A stretch of DNA of 64,000 nucleotides from a virus: positions 1-64,000 of IMG/VR virus record IMGVR_UViG_3300037346_000220; one strand, 5' to 3'. How positions within the stretch are numbered: position 1 is the stretch's first letter; each line of letters begins with the position of its first letter. Position numbers and translations under genes: made by a program. Of this stretch, positions 24,467-31,818 are shown piece after piece. The notes below the pieces were generated by a model, which was given only the letters and a program-made list of their open reading frames with translations, was not told the DNA's origin and ran no database searches.

Positions 24467-25066
24467 ATGAGTTTCCTATTTATAGGACTAGACGGAGAGA
24501 TGTCCTCCAGTGAGCTGTCTGAAGGTGGCAAGCTTATTCAGATTGGCCTATCCACCGAGGACGGGTATCAAATCTCCATGAATATGAATCCAGGTGAGTG
24601 CCAGTGGTCAGAACGTGCTTTTGAGGTTCACGGCATCACACTAGAGTCTCTACAAAGTGCGACTTTGCCAGATGAGGTTGACAGTCAAGTTTACGATTGG
24701 TTGATTGCAATAGGCGCAGACACCAATAACAGAGGCAAGACCATCCCAGTCGGGTTCAATGTCGGGGCGTTTGATATGCCCTTTGTAAAGGACTCTCTGC
24801 CTAAAACCTACTCGCTATTCTCCAGAAGAACTGTTGACCTGAACGCACTATGCTTTGCATTAGATTACTCGATTGACAACGGCATGCCAATGAGGGCAGA
24901 GACCTGGAAGAAAAGAGCCAAGGCTTACGCTATCGAAAAAATCGGCATGGAGAATCAGCACGATGCTGGTTGGGACAGCCTCATGCACATCTATTGTTTT
25001 GAGTACCTAAAGGGCGTTATGGGAAACAAGAGAAGGAGTCAAGGTGCCACTACACGTTCAGATTAG
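24467..25066 (+). CDS. DEDD 3'-5' exonuclease (DnaQ / RNase T-like)
   Basis: ExoI motif GLDGEMS (D9, E11), HGIT, ExoII motif GFNVGAFDMPFV and ExoIII HDAGWDSL with the DEDDh-type His are all present. AAAGGAG lies just before the ATG. Roles could be proofreading, nano-RNA turnover or host RNA decay. It overlaps the following gene by 23 bases. Confidence 0.85.
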   Translation: MSFLFIGLDGEMSSSELSEGGKLIQIGLSTEDGYQISMNMNPGECQWSERAFEVHGITLESLQSATLPDEVDSQVYDWLIAIGADTNNRGKTIPVGFNVGAFDMPFVKDSLPKTYSLFSRRTVDLNALCFALDYSIDNGMPMRAETWKKRAKAYAIEKIGMENQHDAGWDSLMHIYCFEYLKGVMGNKRRSQGATTRSD

Positions 25067-25286
25067 AGTAAACAGACAGCTACTCAGCGAGATACATATA
25101 GCCAGAGCTGAGGGTGGAACAGATCTAGATGATATAAATACATACATCGCTACTACTGGTGAAGAGCCTTTGTGGCTAGAGGGCTATGAAGAGCATGGTG
25201 TAAAATTTAAACATCGCTATGGTGATGGTGCAGAAGTTTGCGTTAGGAAAGCACTTGAAGCACTTGAACCATCTATAAAAACATAA
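25044..25286 (+). CDS. Conserved small actinophage protein
   Basis: The 80-residue protein has LHVQIRVNRQLLSEIHIAR at the start and VKFKHRYGDGAEVCVRKALEAL at the end, a pattern I know from many actinophage genomes without known function. GTG start with AGAAGGAG 5 nt upstream, overlapping the exonuclease gene. Confidence 0.6.
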   Translation: MPLHVQIRVNRQLLSEIHIARAEGGTDLDDINTYIATTGEEPLWLEGYEEHGVKFKHRYGDGAEVCVRKALEALEPSIKT

Positions 25287-25324
25287 AATCTAGTATCCGT
25301 AAAAACATGGAAGTGAGGCACAAA

Positions 25325-25687
25325 ATGAGTAACAGGAACTGGACTTATCCTCTAGACAAGCGAACAGCGAGCGGTTGGTACGGTTGTGATGCACCTGGGG
25401 GATGGAGTCGGATTATTCTAGAAGCCAATGACATGTTAGCGCACATAGACCCTGACTATACAGTTCATCAAATCAAACAAAAGTTTGGCTCTATGCGTTA
25501 TTACTTTGCTACATCTAAGATGGGTATAGAGCTTGACATTATGAATGCTATTGCTAGAAATGCCGAGCAGGCCTCGATACATGTCTGCGAAGACTGTGGG
25601 AAGTTCGGTGAGACAAGAGGCAAGACATGGTTTAGAACACTATGCGATGATTGCCACGAGAGAGTTGGAACGATTAAAAATGATTAA
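25325..25687 (+). CDS. Phage protein with C-terminal zinc ribbon
   Basis: GWYGCDAPGGWSRIILEANDML and YTVHQIKQKFGSMRYY form a domain frequent in phages of many hosts; the C-terminus has CEDCGKFGETR...CDDCHER, a four-Cys zinc ribbon. ATG 25325 is preferred to ATG 25307 because GAGG (25314-25317) fits it. Function unknown. Confidence 0.6.
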   Translation: MSNRNWTYPLDKRTASGWYGCDAPGGWSRIILEANDMLAHIDPDYTVHQIKQKFGSMRYYFATSKMGIELDIMNAIARNAEQASIHVCEDCGKFGETRGKTWFRTLCDDCHERVGTIKND

Positions 25688-25832
25688 GTTTAGAAGCTAC
25701 AGAGATTCCCAATCACTAGGTACTGCTTATGTCTTTGGGATTAATCTTTACGACATGAAGACACAACCGACTCTAGATATCATTATTGGCAAGAGAGTGT
25801 TCGTGTTCTTCTGCGACAGGAAGACCAGATGA
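25680..25832 (+). CDS. Small hypothetical protein
   Basis: The 50-residue protein (MIKFRSYRDSQSLGTAYVFG) has beta-strand character. The ATG overlaps the previous stop by 8 bases and its own stop overlaps the next ATG. Function unknown. Confidence 0.5.
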   Translation: MIKFRSYRDSQSLGTAYVFGINLYDMKTQPTLDIIIGKRVFVFFCDRKTR

Positions 25833-26098
25833 TAATTACAACTGAGTCAGGTACGGTGTATGACCTAACTGGCGGGTTCTGTATGCGTAATGGACAATTC
25901 GAGTTTAAGATCTGGTGGAGCTATTGCTTCGACTCTGAGGGAGACATGACTATGTCCGAAGTACCTCGACCGTTTGAGAGTGAAGATTCTGGAAGAAGGC
26001 TCCCGATTCAGATTGGTAAGCGCATGTACCTAGGCGGCAAAGACGGCTGGAGGATCTCGACTAAGATAGTTTCAATAGAGGAGGCACAAGATGACTAG
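25829..26098 (+). CDS. Hypothetical protein
   Basis: The 89-residue protein is rich in Trp, Tyr and Gly (MIITTESGTVYDLTGGF) and probably a beta-sheet domain. It is coupled at both ends by short overlaps. Function unknown. Confidence 0.5.
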   Translation: MIITTESGTVYDLTGGFCMRNGQFEFKIWWSYCFDSEGDMTMSEVPRPFESEDSGRRLPIQIGKRMYLGGKDGWRISTKIVSIEEAQDD

Positions 26099-26243
26099 GC
26101 AACCATTCGGAAATCCCGAACAGTTCAAGTTGTACAAGATGTACAAGTCAGCAAAATGTCACACTAAACGCCGATTTGTCACTCATACTTTGCACCTAAA
26201 TAGCACTTATGTCACAACTATACCGAAAACGGTAGTGTTTTGA
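26091..26243 (+). CDS. Small basic hypothetical protein
   Basis: The 50-residue protein is basic at the N-terminus, with a very strong GAGGAGG site upstream inside the previous gene. The second half (HTLHLNSTYVTTIPKTVVF) is beta-prone. Function unknown. Confidence 0.4.
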   Translation: MTRQPFGNPEQFKLYKMYKSAKCHTKRRFVTHTLHLNSTYVTTIPKTVVF

Positions 26244-26273
26244 CCGTCCACAAAAATGGACAACCGTCCACAA
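26243..26273. repeat. Direct repeat ACCGTCCACAA, two copies
   Basis: Copies at 26243-26253 and 26263-26273 are exact and 20 bases apart, about two helical turns. TGGAC between them can also pair with GTCCA. This is in the gap before the gene at 26287 and could be an operator or a small mRNA structure. Confidence 0.45.
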
Positions 26274-26286
26274 TAGTGAAAGGAAC

Positions 26287-26535
26287 ATGATGAAGGACTA
26301 TCACAATAAGCCTATAACTGTAGCAGAAGCTATTAAACAGCTAAGGTCCCTGCCTCAAAATGCCTACTTAGCGACAAGCCGATGGGATCTGGATTACGGC
26401 ATCATATCCTATAGCCTGATTCATGACCTATCGACCACCGTGCAGAACCTTGGCGAAGATTTTGTAAGTGTTAGAGCAGGTCTTTGCAAAGAAGACTTTT
26501 ATACTGATGACGAGTCCTATAGTAGCTGGTCATGA
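26287..26535 (+). CDS. Hypothetical protein
   Basis: The 82-residue acidic protein begins with KPITVAEAIKQLRSLPQNAYLA, a pattern seen in small phage proteins with a 'set a property by fraction' style helix-strand. AAGG lies just upstream of two ATG codons (26287, 26290). Function unknown. Confidence 0.5.
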   Translation: MMKDYHNKPITVAEAIKQLRSLPQNAYLATSRWDLDYGIISYSLIHDLSTTVQNLGEDFVSVRAGLCKEDFYTDDESYSSWS

Positions 26536-26562
26536 CAAAGACAATTATACAGGCTTTAGCTA

Positions 26563-26724
26563 ATGGGTGGTAATACTTATAAGTTGGGATTTCGAGACGG
26601 TAGCCAAGCAGAGCGCAAAAAGATAATTGGTCTCATACAAGAAAGGATATGCATACATAAATGTCAACACGCAATTTGCCTAGATGCTATCCTAATAATG
26701 AAGATGCTTCGTAATGGGGCGTAG
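26563..26724 (+). CDS. Small helical protein
   Basis: The 53-residue protein has KLGFRDGSQAERKKIIGLIQERI and two Cys residues, resembling the gene at 24277. A 13-codon frame (ATG 26532) lies between it and the previous gene. Function unknown. Confidence 0.45.
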   Translation: MGGNTYKLGFRDGSQAERKKIIGLIQERICIHKCQHAICLDAILIMKMLRNGA

Positions 26725-26827
26725 AACCGAAGGTAGGTTTGGTTGGTGTATGACTAATCAGCACAGCCTATGTCAACAAGAAATATCTAATGGGGTAATA
26801 TGCTCATGCACATGTCACTCCAGGTAA
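26714..26827 (+). CDS. Tiny cysteine-rich protein
   Basis: The 37-residue protein has the pattern C-x(7)-C-x(9)-C-x-C-x-C-H (ending ICSCTCH), likely a metal knuckle; small proteins of this style occur in other actinophages. It overlaps the previous gene by 11 bases. Function unknown. Confidence 0.45.
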   Translation: MGRRTEGRFGWCMTNQHSLCQQEISNGVICSCTCHSR

Positions 26828-26858
26828 AAGAATAACAATAGAGAGGTAAGCAGACACA

Positions 26859-27329
26859 ATGAATAAGTCAGAAATTATAGATAGTATCTCCAGATACACG
26901 GACATGTTTGATCGGGTAATGATTAACTTTTCTGGTAAGTATGGAGTTCCCTTCTTAAGATTCTCTATTGGAATTATCTTCATCTGGTTTGGAGCACTAA
27001 AGACTATAGGAGAGTTATCCCCTGCATACGATCTTGTAGCAGCAACAATCTATTGGCTAACACCAGAGATCATTGTTCCCCTCTTGGGTCTATGGGAAGT
27101 GGCTATCGGCATTGCCTTCTTAATACCATCTTTAAACAGGATAGGACTTATCCTCCTAGCGTTCCAGATGCCAGGAACCTTCCTACCACTAATCCTCTTA
27201 CCTGAGATCTGCTTTACGGTTATCCCCTTTGGACTAACTCTCGAGGGACAGTACATTGTGAAAAACTTGGTAATTATTGGTTCAGCCTTTGTCATTGGCG
27301 CAGGAGTTCGCCGAAAAAATAGAGATTAA
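26859..27329 (+). CDS. DoxX/YkgB-like four-helix membrane protein
   Basis: The 156-residue protein has four hydrophobic segments. FLRFSIGIIFIWFGALKTI and PLLGLWEVAIGIAFLIP match the DoxX/DUF417 pattern; the polar first 25 residues are cytoplasmic. Cellular members act in thiol or quinone-linked redox balance. This is unusual in a phage and may be a host-derived auxiliary gene. GAGAGG lies about 12 nt upstream of the ATG. Confidence 0.75.
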   Translation: MNKSEIIDSISRYTDMFDRVMINFSGKYGVPFLRFSIGIIFIWFGALKTIGELSPAYDLVAATIYWLTPEIIVPLLGLWEVAIGIAFLIPSLNRIGLILLAFQMPGTFLPLILLPEICFTVIPFGLTLEGQYIVKNLVIIGSAFVIGAGVRRKNRD

Positions 27330-27338
27330 AGTTCGGCG
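27309..27338 (+). terminator. Hairpin spanning the DoxX stop codon
   Basis: CGCCGAA and TTCGGCG form a perfect 7-bp stem around a 16-base A-rich loop that contains the stop codon. A second hairpin follows at 27357-27372. There is no T-run, so this may be attenuation or a barrier to read-through into the leaderless gene at 27404. Confidence 0.4.
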
Positions 27339-27356
27339 GTAAATAGGAGATCACTC

Positions 27357-27372
27357 CAAGTCTTCCGACTTG
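27357..27372 (+). terminator. CAAGTC/GACTTG hairpin with TTCC loop
   Basis: A 6-bp perfect stem with a 4-base loop, extended by GGAG (27346-27349) pairing with CTCC (27378-27381). Weak evidence for termination because no T-run follows. Confidence 0.35.
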
Positions 27373-27403
27373 ATATCCTCCCGATACCTGGTATAATATA
27401 ACT

Positions 27404-27592
27404 ATGGTATTATGCAAATGGTGCAAAGATAGGCTACCGCTGGTAGCTCCAAGCACCTGTAGCTGTGGATCATTACGCTTAGTAGACATAAACAATAAGA
27501 TAAGGATAATAGCTATCTTGGAAGATATAGAAATAGATTTCGTAGAGACCCACCCACCAGAACATTTTAGAGACAAGGCCCAAGGTGAATAA
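27404..27592 (+). CDS. Small zinc-ribbon protein
   Basis: The 62-residue protein has CKWCKDRL and CSCGSL as a four-Cys zinc site, followed by an acidic helix-strand. TATAAT with a TGG extension ends 6 nt before the ATG, predicting a leaderless mRNA. Function unknown. Confidence 0.6.
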   Translation: MVLCKWCKDRLPLVAPSTCSCGSLRLVDINNKIRIIAILEDIEIDFVETHPPEHFRDKAQGE

Positions 27593-27800
27593 GACAACTA
27601 TAGAGGAAACCCTATCAGGTTTTAGCGGACAGATACATTGTGAAGATCATAAAGTAACTGTATTCGTCAATGGGAAGACTAAGGATAGTACTATCAGATC
27701 AGTAGAAGCTACCTATGATAAATATCACGGTATCAAGTACCAGGGTATCTGTGATCTTGAGCGGTATCAAGAAATAGAACAAACACTATCCCTAGTATAA
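27585..27800 (+). CDS. Hypothetical protein
   Basis: The 71-residue protein starts at a GTG overlapping the previous gene by 8 bases. It is beta-rich (VTVFVNGKTKDSTIRSVEATY). Function unknown. Confidence 0.5.
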   Translation: MNKTTIEETLSGFSGQIHCEDHKVTVFVNGKTKDSTIRSVEATYDKYHGIKYQGICDLERYQEIEQTLSLV

Positions 27801-27825
27801 ACATACCTAGTAGAAAGAACATGAA

Positions 27826-27906
27826 GTGATTCTTAATATTATTATAGTAGGCTTTCTGGTTAACTACGTTATCAGACATATGATCAAATACTATAAGAGT
27901 TTATAG
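27826..27906 (+). CDS. Possible 26-residue membrane peptide
   Basis: GTG start followed by a hydrophobic stretch (MILNIIIVGFLVNYVI) and a basic tail, the shape of a tiny single-pass peptide. The ribosome site is weak (AGAAAGAAC). It is the last possible rightward gene before the AT-rich gap. Confidence 0.3.
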   Translation: MILNIIIVGFLVNYVIRHMIKYYKSL

Positions 27907-28421
27907 ATTTAAGTCTTAGAAGCTCTAGAAGCCTTTCTCCCATAACTACCTATCTGAGATATCAGGAGAACTTTATACCCTCCCATATAGCCATATATAG
28001 CTAATTAGACCTATGTGACATATAGTTGATAGTGTGTTTATATCTTACTGAATAGATAGTTGGATAGTGGATAGATATGTATAGATATAGTGTATGGGTA
28101 ATGGGCCACATTGTTATGAAAACGTAATAACTTTTCCCCTACATTACTTGACATATCTACCATATAGGTGTATAATACATATCTCCATATCTAACCCTAC
28201 TAGGTATCTCCTATCCCTGATAACCCCATATGAGCATAGATATCTATCTATATATCCCTGTATAAAAGTATATAAACATATATAAAAGCTATGAATTTCT
28301 GGAAATAATATCCCCTATCGTAATGATTTATATCAAAACCATATCAGAAATGTATGTATGTTTCTACTAGGGGGATATGGGATCAAAAGGAGAGGAGGAG
28401 GGTGATCTATTTATACCCTGG
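27907..28421. other. AT-rich gap between rightward and leftward blocks
   Basis: No convincing gene lies here. The sequence is very AT-rich with many short ATAT(A/C) and TATCTA runs, and lies where rightward and leftward transcription meet. It contains one perfect promoter (28148-28176). A 63-codon frame at 28094-28285 has low-complexity translation and no ribosome site, and I do not accept it. An origin or a non-coding RNA is possible. Confidence 0.5.
28148..28176 (+). promoter_or_regulatory. Consensus promoter with no gene downstream
   Basis: TTGACA (28148-28153), exactly 17 bases, then TATAAT (28171-28176). Transcription would start near 28183 and run rightward, antisense to the leftward genes. 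The next rightward gene is about 12 kb away, so the product would be a non-coding or antisense RNA. Confidence 0.65.
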
Positions 28422-28604
28422 CTATTCGCCAGAGACTTCGTCTGGATCCAGGATCAATTCTTTCGGGGTAAATACAAATAACTTATCTAACATAGTTATA
28501 GTAGCAAACGTATTCCATATAGCTTTACCTATAGTAGAGTAACCTTCTGATATCTTCTTAGCCTCCATAGGATACATAGCATTGAAGAAGTGATATCGTG
28601 TCAT
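28422..28604 (-). CDS. Small hypothetical protein
   Basis: The 60-residue protein (MTRYHFFNAMYPMEAKKISEG) has an amphipathic second half and an acidic end. TATAAT (28611-28616) ends 6 nt before the ATG, predicting a leaderless mRNA. It is the most downstream gene of the leftward block. Function unknown. Confidence 0.5.
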   Translation of the reverse strand: MTRYHFFNAMYPMEAKKISEGYSTIGKAIWNTFATITMLDKLFVFTPKELILDPDEVSGE

Positions 28605-28677
28605 ATGTCTATTATACTCCCTATGTGTATATGATGATCATGTTTAAATGCCCCAAAACTTCTGGAAAAAAATATCG

Positions 28678-28747
28678 ATCATCTTAATGTATTATTTACA
28701 AACATATACTTGACATTTGGGATAGAGTGTGCTCGACCCCCAAAGGG
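28678..28747 (-). promoter_or_regulatory. Intergenic unit with ATCTTAAT and GCTCG boxes
   Basis: ATCTTAAT at 28681-28688 and GCTCGACC at 28731-28738 frame this unit; a GACCCC/GGGGTC hairpin (28735-28750) lies at its edge. The same two boxes recur near 31035, 32832, 33992, 35655, 37536 and 38637 between leftward operons. Confidence 0.5.
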
Positions 28748-28755
28748 GTCCTTTG

Positions 28756-29031
28756 TCAAATTGAGAATAAGTCATCTAGAGAGTCAAAGCCCTCATCTTC
28801 TGGTAGCTCCATTGAAGCCAATAGTAGGTCAAAGGTTTCTTCCAATAGGGTTATGCCTACTTTCTGTGGCTTGACTAAGTCCTGAGTAATTAGATAAGCA
28901 AGTGGCAAGCCTAAATCGTTGTAGCTAATGAAGTCTTGAAACTCATCATCTCCCCTGTAGTTCATCCATAGGTCAGCTAGTATCTCTGCTTTCTTTTCTA
29001 TGGTTGTTCCGTTACCGCTATTCTCTCCCAA
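28756..29031 (-). CDS. Conserved acidic actinophage protein
   Basis: The 91-residue protein has ILADLWMNYRGDDEFQDFISYNDLGLPLAY and ends with EETFDLLLASM...GFDSLDDLF, a pattern I recognise from other actinophages as a conserved early protein of unknown function. No ATG is available; TTG 29031 has GGAG 8 nt upstream, while TTG 29070 would overlap the upstream gene deeply. Confidence 0.65.
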   Translation of the reverse strand: MGENSGNGTTIEKKAEILADLWMNYRGDDEFQDFISYNDLGLPLAYLITQDLVKPQKVGITLLEETFDLLLASMELPEDEGFDSLDDLFSI

Positions 29032-29215
29032 GTAATTTCTCCACTTCTTCCACTGCCGCTTCTGCGACAAGCAATACCCTATTGTAACTTGTTCTTGGTT
29101 GTATGTGTGCTAGATACTTTCCAACCTCATCTAAATCTAATGTGACATCATTCACCAACGCTCCTATGCTTTTAGCTACTTTTGCTTCTACGGCTAATTC
29201 GTGTTTCTTTCCCAT
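29018..29215 (-). CDS. Conserved small actinophage protein
   Basis: The 65-residue protein (VAKSIGALVNDVTLDLDEVGKYLAH) matches a family paired with the preceding one in actinophage early regions. TAGGAG precedes the ATG, and a good promoter lies at 29233-29261. Function unknown. Confidence 0.65.
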   Translation of the reverse strand: MGKKHELAVEAKVAKSIGALVNDVTLDLDEVGKYLAHIQPRTSYNRVLLVAEAAVEEVEKLLGRE

Positions 29216-29232
29216 TTAGACTCCTATTGTCC

Positions 29233-29261
29233 ATTGTATCAAAAATGTGTGAGGGTGTCAA
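29233..29261 (-). promoter_or_regulatory. Sigma-70-type promoter
   Basis: Leftward TTGACA (29256-29261), 17-base spacer and TACAAT (29233-29238), followed by TAGGAG before ATG 29215. Confidence 0.7.
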
Positions 29262-29370
29262 GTAGAAAAGTAGGAATCTTCTCAACACCCTCGTGTATGG
29301 ATAGCCAACCCCTTAGCCTCCATACTGATATGAGGAACTTTCGCTACAACCCATATCAATCTTTATTTAA

Positions 29371-29754
29371 TTACAGCATGCCTGCTTCTTGTGTTAGAGG
29401 ACTCTCGTACATTGGTAGGCTCTCTATCCAGGATGCCAACAAGGCAGGTGCTCCTTTTGCTAGATCTGCGGATCCCGTCCAGTCGTCGTGATCTTCCCAG
29501 TATGTGGACCAGGTCTTGTTCTCGTTAATCCAGTCATGAGGGACATCCCAATAAGCATCTGTACCTAAGGCATGTTGAACTATACTAATATTCATAGGGT
29601 CAGAGGTCTCAATTTCTATCTCCAGCTTATGAGGAGTCTTTAGTGTATTAGTACTAATAAAGTTGTTGTCTTCATCTACACCCATCTCATAACACAATAG
29701 CTTTAAACGGCCATCTGCTACATAGATGTTTAGATCATACTCATTTGTTTGCAT
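29371..29754 (-). CDS. Acidic hypothetical protein
   Basis: The 127-residue, very acidic protein is rich in Asp, Glu and Trp (MQTNEYDLNIYVADGRLKL, DHDDWTGSADLAKGAP). The start overlaps the previous stop by one base. Its charge would suit a DNA mimic or a partner of a basic protein, but this is speculation. Confidence 0.55.
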   Translation of the reverse strand: MQTNEYDLNIYVADGRLKLLCYEMGVDEDNNFISTNTLKTPHKLEIEIETSDPMNISIVQHALGTDAYWDVPHDWINENKTWSTYWEDHDDWTGSADLAKGAPALLASWIESLPMYESPLTQEAGML

Positions 29755-30032
29755 TAGTCTTCTTCCTCTTCCTGATAGTCAACCATGTAAAAGTCTTCGT
29801 TCTTGTAGGGGAACTGAGTTATGTAGTAACCAATAACATTGGCACTAGCGTACCCGTTAGTAATCACGGTAGCTAGGTCAGCATACACGTAAGACCATAC
29901 GACGTCTCTGTCTTGAGACTGTACATAGTCCAGCTGTTCACCTTCAGTATCAAACATGTATGTATCACTATCAAACCTATTAGCTATAGGAGCAAACTCT
30001 GTTGCCCATTCACTGAATGTCATACTAGTCAT
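29754..30032 (-). CDS. SEW-domain protein, shorter paralogue
   Basis: The 92-residue protein is clearly related to the next upstream gene: FSEWATEFAPIANRF aligns with YSEWEEKFKPTTNHL, and TVITNGYASANVIGYYITQFPY with SVIANGYHYVNRLNYFVCEVPY. It lacks the zinc-finger tail of that copy and ends in an acidic run. Function unknown. Confidence 0.6.
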   Translation of the reverse strand: MTSMTFSEWATEFAPIANRFDSDTYMFDTEGEQLDYVQSQDRDVVWSYVYADLATVITNGYASANVIGYYITQFPYKNEDFYMVDYQEEEED

Positions 30033-30405
30033 TGTATACCGTCACCAATCCGTAGCCCTCACAGGAATCGCAGTCCTCTTTGCCATCCCCAGTCTCCTCA
30101 TCATAGCACACACATTCTGTCTCAGTGCTAGTAATAATCTGATAGTCAGTGTCTTCCTCATAAGGAACCTCACAAACAAAATAGTTTAGCCTGTTGACAT
30201 AGTGGTAACCGTTAGCAATGACGGAACACATGTCAGCGTCCAACCAAGTCCAGACCATACGCTCATCAATCTTTGATTGAACAAACTCCACTTCAGCACC
30301 ATAGGTCTCGAAGTTTATTCCGTCTGGATACTTAGTAAGATGATTAGTCGTAGGCTTGAACTTCTCTTCCCACTCTGAATAGGTTATCTCTACAAAATTA
30401 GTCAT
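30025..30405 (-). CDS. SEW-domain protein with C-terminal zinc finger
   Basis: The 126-residue protein is a paralogue of the gene at 29754. It has an added C-terminal CVCYDEETGDGKEDCDSCEGYG, a DnaJ-like C-x-C...C-x-x-C-x-G-x-G zinc finger. GGAGACC precedes the ATG. Function unknown; the finger is often used for peptide or nucleic-acid binding. Confidence 0.65.
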   Translation of the reverse strand: MTNFVEITYSEWEEKFKPTTNHLTKYPDGINFETYGAEVEFVQSKIDERMVWTWLDADMCSVIANGYHYVNRLNYFVCEVPYEEDTDYQIITSTETECVCYDEETGDGKEDCDSCEGYGLVTVYND

Positions 30406-30415
30406 GGGGTCTCCT

Positions 30416-30949
30416 TTAGAAATGGAAGTCTACAGGTACAATGTACCACGTTTTGTCACCATTGTCAATACTCTTTTGCATGGGTTGCATACTTGTGCTG
30501 TCGTTATGTATGTCATAGAAGTATGAGTTGAAGTCCCAGTAGCCAGCAGCCATGTCATAAAGCTTCTTGATAGAATAGAGGTCAGACATTATCTTGTAGT
30601 CAGGGTCACCAGAGCTTGAATGCTTCAAAGAGGCCAATAGAGCCTTGTAGTCAATCTTCTCTGCACTAACTAGATACTCAGACATCTCTGTACTGCGATT
30701 AGTCATAGACTGAGTCAGCCTCTCCACAAACTCTGGGGTATCTTGAATTACAACATCATCCATGTAACTATCGTTGTAAGGGTCCTCACTACTAGAGAAC
30801 CGTCCACCACCAGTAACAAACCAATCAAACCATGTATTACTATCAGAGTAAGGGTCATCCCCTAGCTTGGCCTCTAGGCCCTCTTGTACAGAACGAAAAG
30901 CCTGCTCGGAGCTATCTGCCTGAATGGCTATGTTTTGAAGTACGTGCAA
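30416..30949 (-). CDS. Conserved phage early protein
   Basis: The 177-residue protein has WFDWFVTGGGRF, a motif found in phage proteins of many hosts, then an acidic helical region. Start TTG 30949 with AGGA about 8 nt upstream. A -35/-10 pair at 30981-31009 drives it. Function unknown. Confidence 0.6.
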   Translation of the reverse strand: MHVLQNIAIQADSSEQAFRSVQEGLEAKLGDDPYSDSNTWFDWFVTGGGRFSSSEDPYNDSYMDDVVIQDTPEFVERLTQSMTNRSTEMSEYLVSAEKIDYKALLASLKHSSSGDPDYKIMSDLYSIKKLYDMAAGYWDFNSYFYDIHNDSTSMQPMQKSIDNGDKTWYIVPVDFHF

Positions 30950-30980
30950 GGGGTTTCCTATCTCTTGGGGTTATGTATAA

Positions 30981-31009
30981 AGTATGACAGGAAAACACCT
31001 ATTTGTCAA
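30981..31009 (-). promoter_or_regulatory. Sigma-70-type promoter
   Basis: Leftward TTGACA (31004-31009), 17-base spacer, CATACT (30981-30986), about 30 bases before TTG 30949. Confidence 0.65.
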
Positions 31010-31034
31010 GTACTTCTGGGAAAGAAATAACATC

Positions 31035-31084
31035 ATCTTAAAGATATATTTGTGTTTAGCGGTCTATATATAGATGCGGTCGAG
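31035..31084 (-). promoter_or_regulatory. ATCTTAAA / GGTCGAG intergenic unit
   Basis: ATCTTAAA at 31035-31042 and GCGGTCGAG at 31076-31084 match the unit at 28678-28747; a partial GGACCC-TTC-GGGG hairpin lies beside it. Confidence 0.4.
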
Positions 31085-31099
31085 CCCCGAAGGGTCCTA

Positions 31100-31222
31100 C
31101 TAGAGGAAATCAATGAGATCGCCGTCAAAGCCACCTGTCTCCAATTCCATGTTTAGTTCTCGGTAAGAGATCTCACCCTTCTCAGCCATCTCAAATAGCT
31201 CTACCACGTATTCATTTTCCAT
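31100..31222 (-). CDS. Small acidic protein
   Basis: The 40-residue protein (MENEYVVELFEMAEKGEISY) is helical and acidic, with GGAGAC upstream of the ATG. Function unknown. Confidence 0.5.
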   Translation of the reverse strand: MENEYVVELFEMAEKGEISYRELNMELETGGFDGDLIDFL

Positions 31223-31255
31223 TGTGTGTCTCCTTCTGTTGGTTATCCAAAGTCT

Positions 31256-31528
31256 CTAAGCCTTCTGCCATCTCTGTCCCTCCAAGATTTCTTGGTATTG
31301 GTTGAGAGCCATATAGTCCTTACCGCATTTGACAAGGTAGTGTTGGGTAGTGTCAATGCTACCACTCAGGTATTCAAACTCAATGTCCTCCCAAGTTATC
31401 TGGTCTACCTCATCATAGAGAGTATAGAGATGACTAACCATGTAGTCTAGGAACTGGTCAAGATTAGTAAACTCTTTAGTCATAAACCTCAAGGTAGTCT
31501 CCTTACTCTGTCTCTTGCGAATTTTCAT
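31256..31528 (-). CDS. Hypothetical protein
   Basis: The 90-residue protein starts with a basic segment (MKIRKRQSKETTLRF) followed by an acidic helix-rich domain. A later in-frame ATG at 31483 has GAGG nearby and could be the real start. Function unknown. Confidence 0.5.
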   Translation of the reverse strand: MKIRKRQSKETTLRFMTKEFTNLDQFLDYMVSHLYTLYDEVDQITWEDIEFEYLSGSIDTTQHYLVKCGKDYMALNQYQEILEGQRWQKA

Positions 31529-31534
31529 CTTGGG

Positions 31535-31636
31535 TTATACGTCTTTCAACATCTCTGCTAGTTTATCTAGTTGCTCTTTGGTTAGGCTATTCAACACATC
31601 TTCGTTGATTATGCTACCGTCTGTCCAAGCACTCAT
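31535..31636 (-). CDS. Tiny helical protein
   Basis: The 33-residue protein (M-S-A-W-T-D-G-S, then LTKEQLDKLAEML) has GAGGATG upstream and overlaps the preceding gene by 4 bases. Function unknown. Confidence 0.45.
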   Translation of the reverse strand: MSAWTDGSIINEDVLNSLTKEQLDKLAEMLKDV

Positions 31637-31818
31637 TTTGCATCCTCTAGCTTTCTTGCTTCGTGGTCATCTGATTTCCAAGTCCAACCTCTAGTTAGCT
31701 TGTCATACGCTTCTACTAGACAGTGGTATTTGGAATGGTCTTCCTCTACCTTCTGAGCAATTAGCTCTGCAATCATAGCAGCCTGTTCCTTACTAAAAAA
31801 GTATCCTGTTTCTGACAT
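31633..31818 (-). CDS. Small hypothetical protein
   Basis: The 61-residue helical protein (FFSKEQAAMIAELIAQKVEED) is coupled at both ends by overlaps, with GGGAGAAG as ribosome site. Function unknown. Confidence 0.5.
   Translation of the reverse strand: MSETGYFFSKEQAAMIAELIAQKVEEDHSKYHCLVEAYDKLTRGWTWKSDDHEARKLEDAK

Noticed and set aside
28094-28285. 63-codon rightward frame in the AT-rich gap
   Set aside because: Low-complexity translation rich in Tyr, Ile and Pro, with no ribosome site and no -10 at the right distance; the sequence looks non-coding.
27907-28421. Phage attachment site or integration module
   Set aside because: No integrase, excisionase or tRNA-like core is present; AT-richness alone does not support attP.
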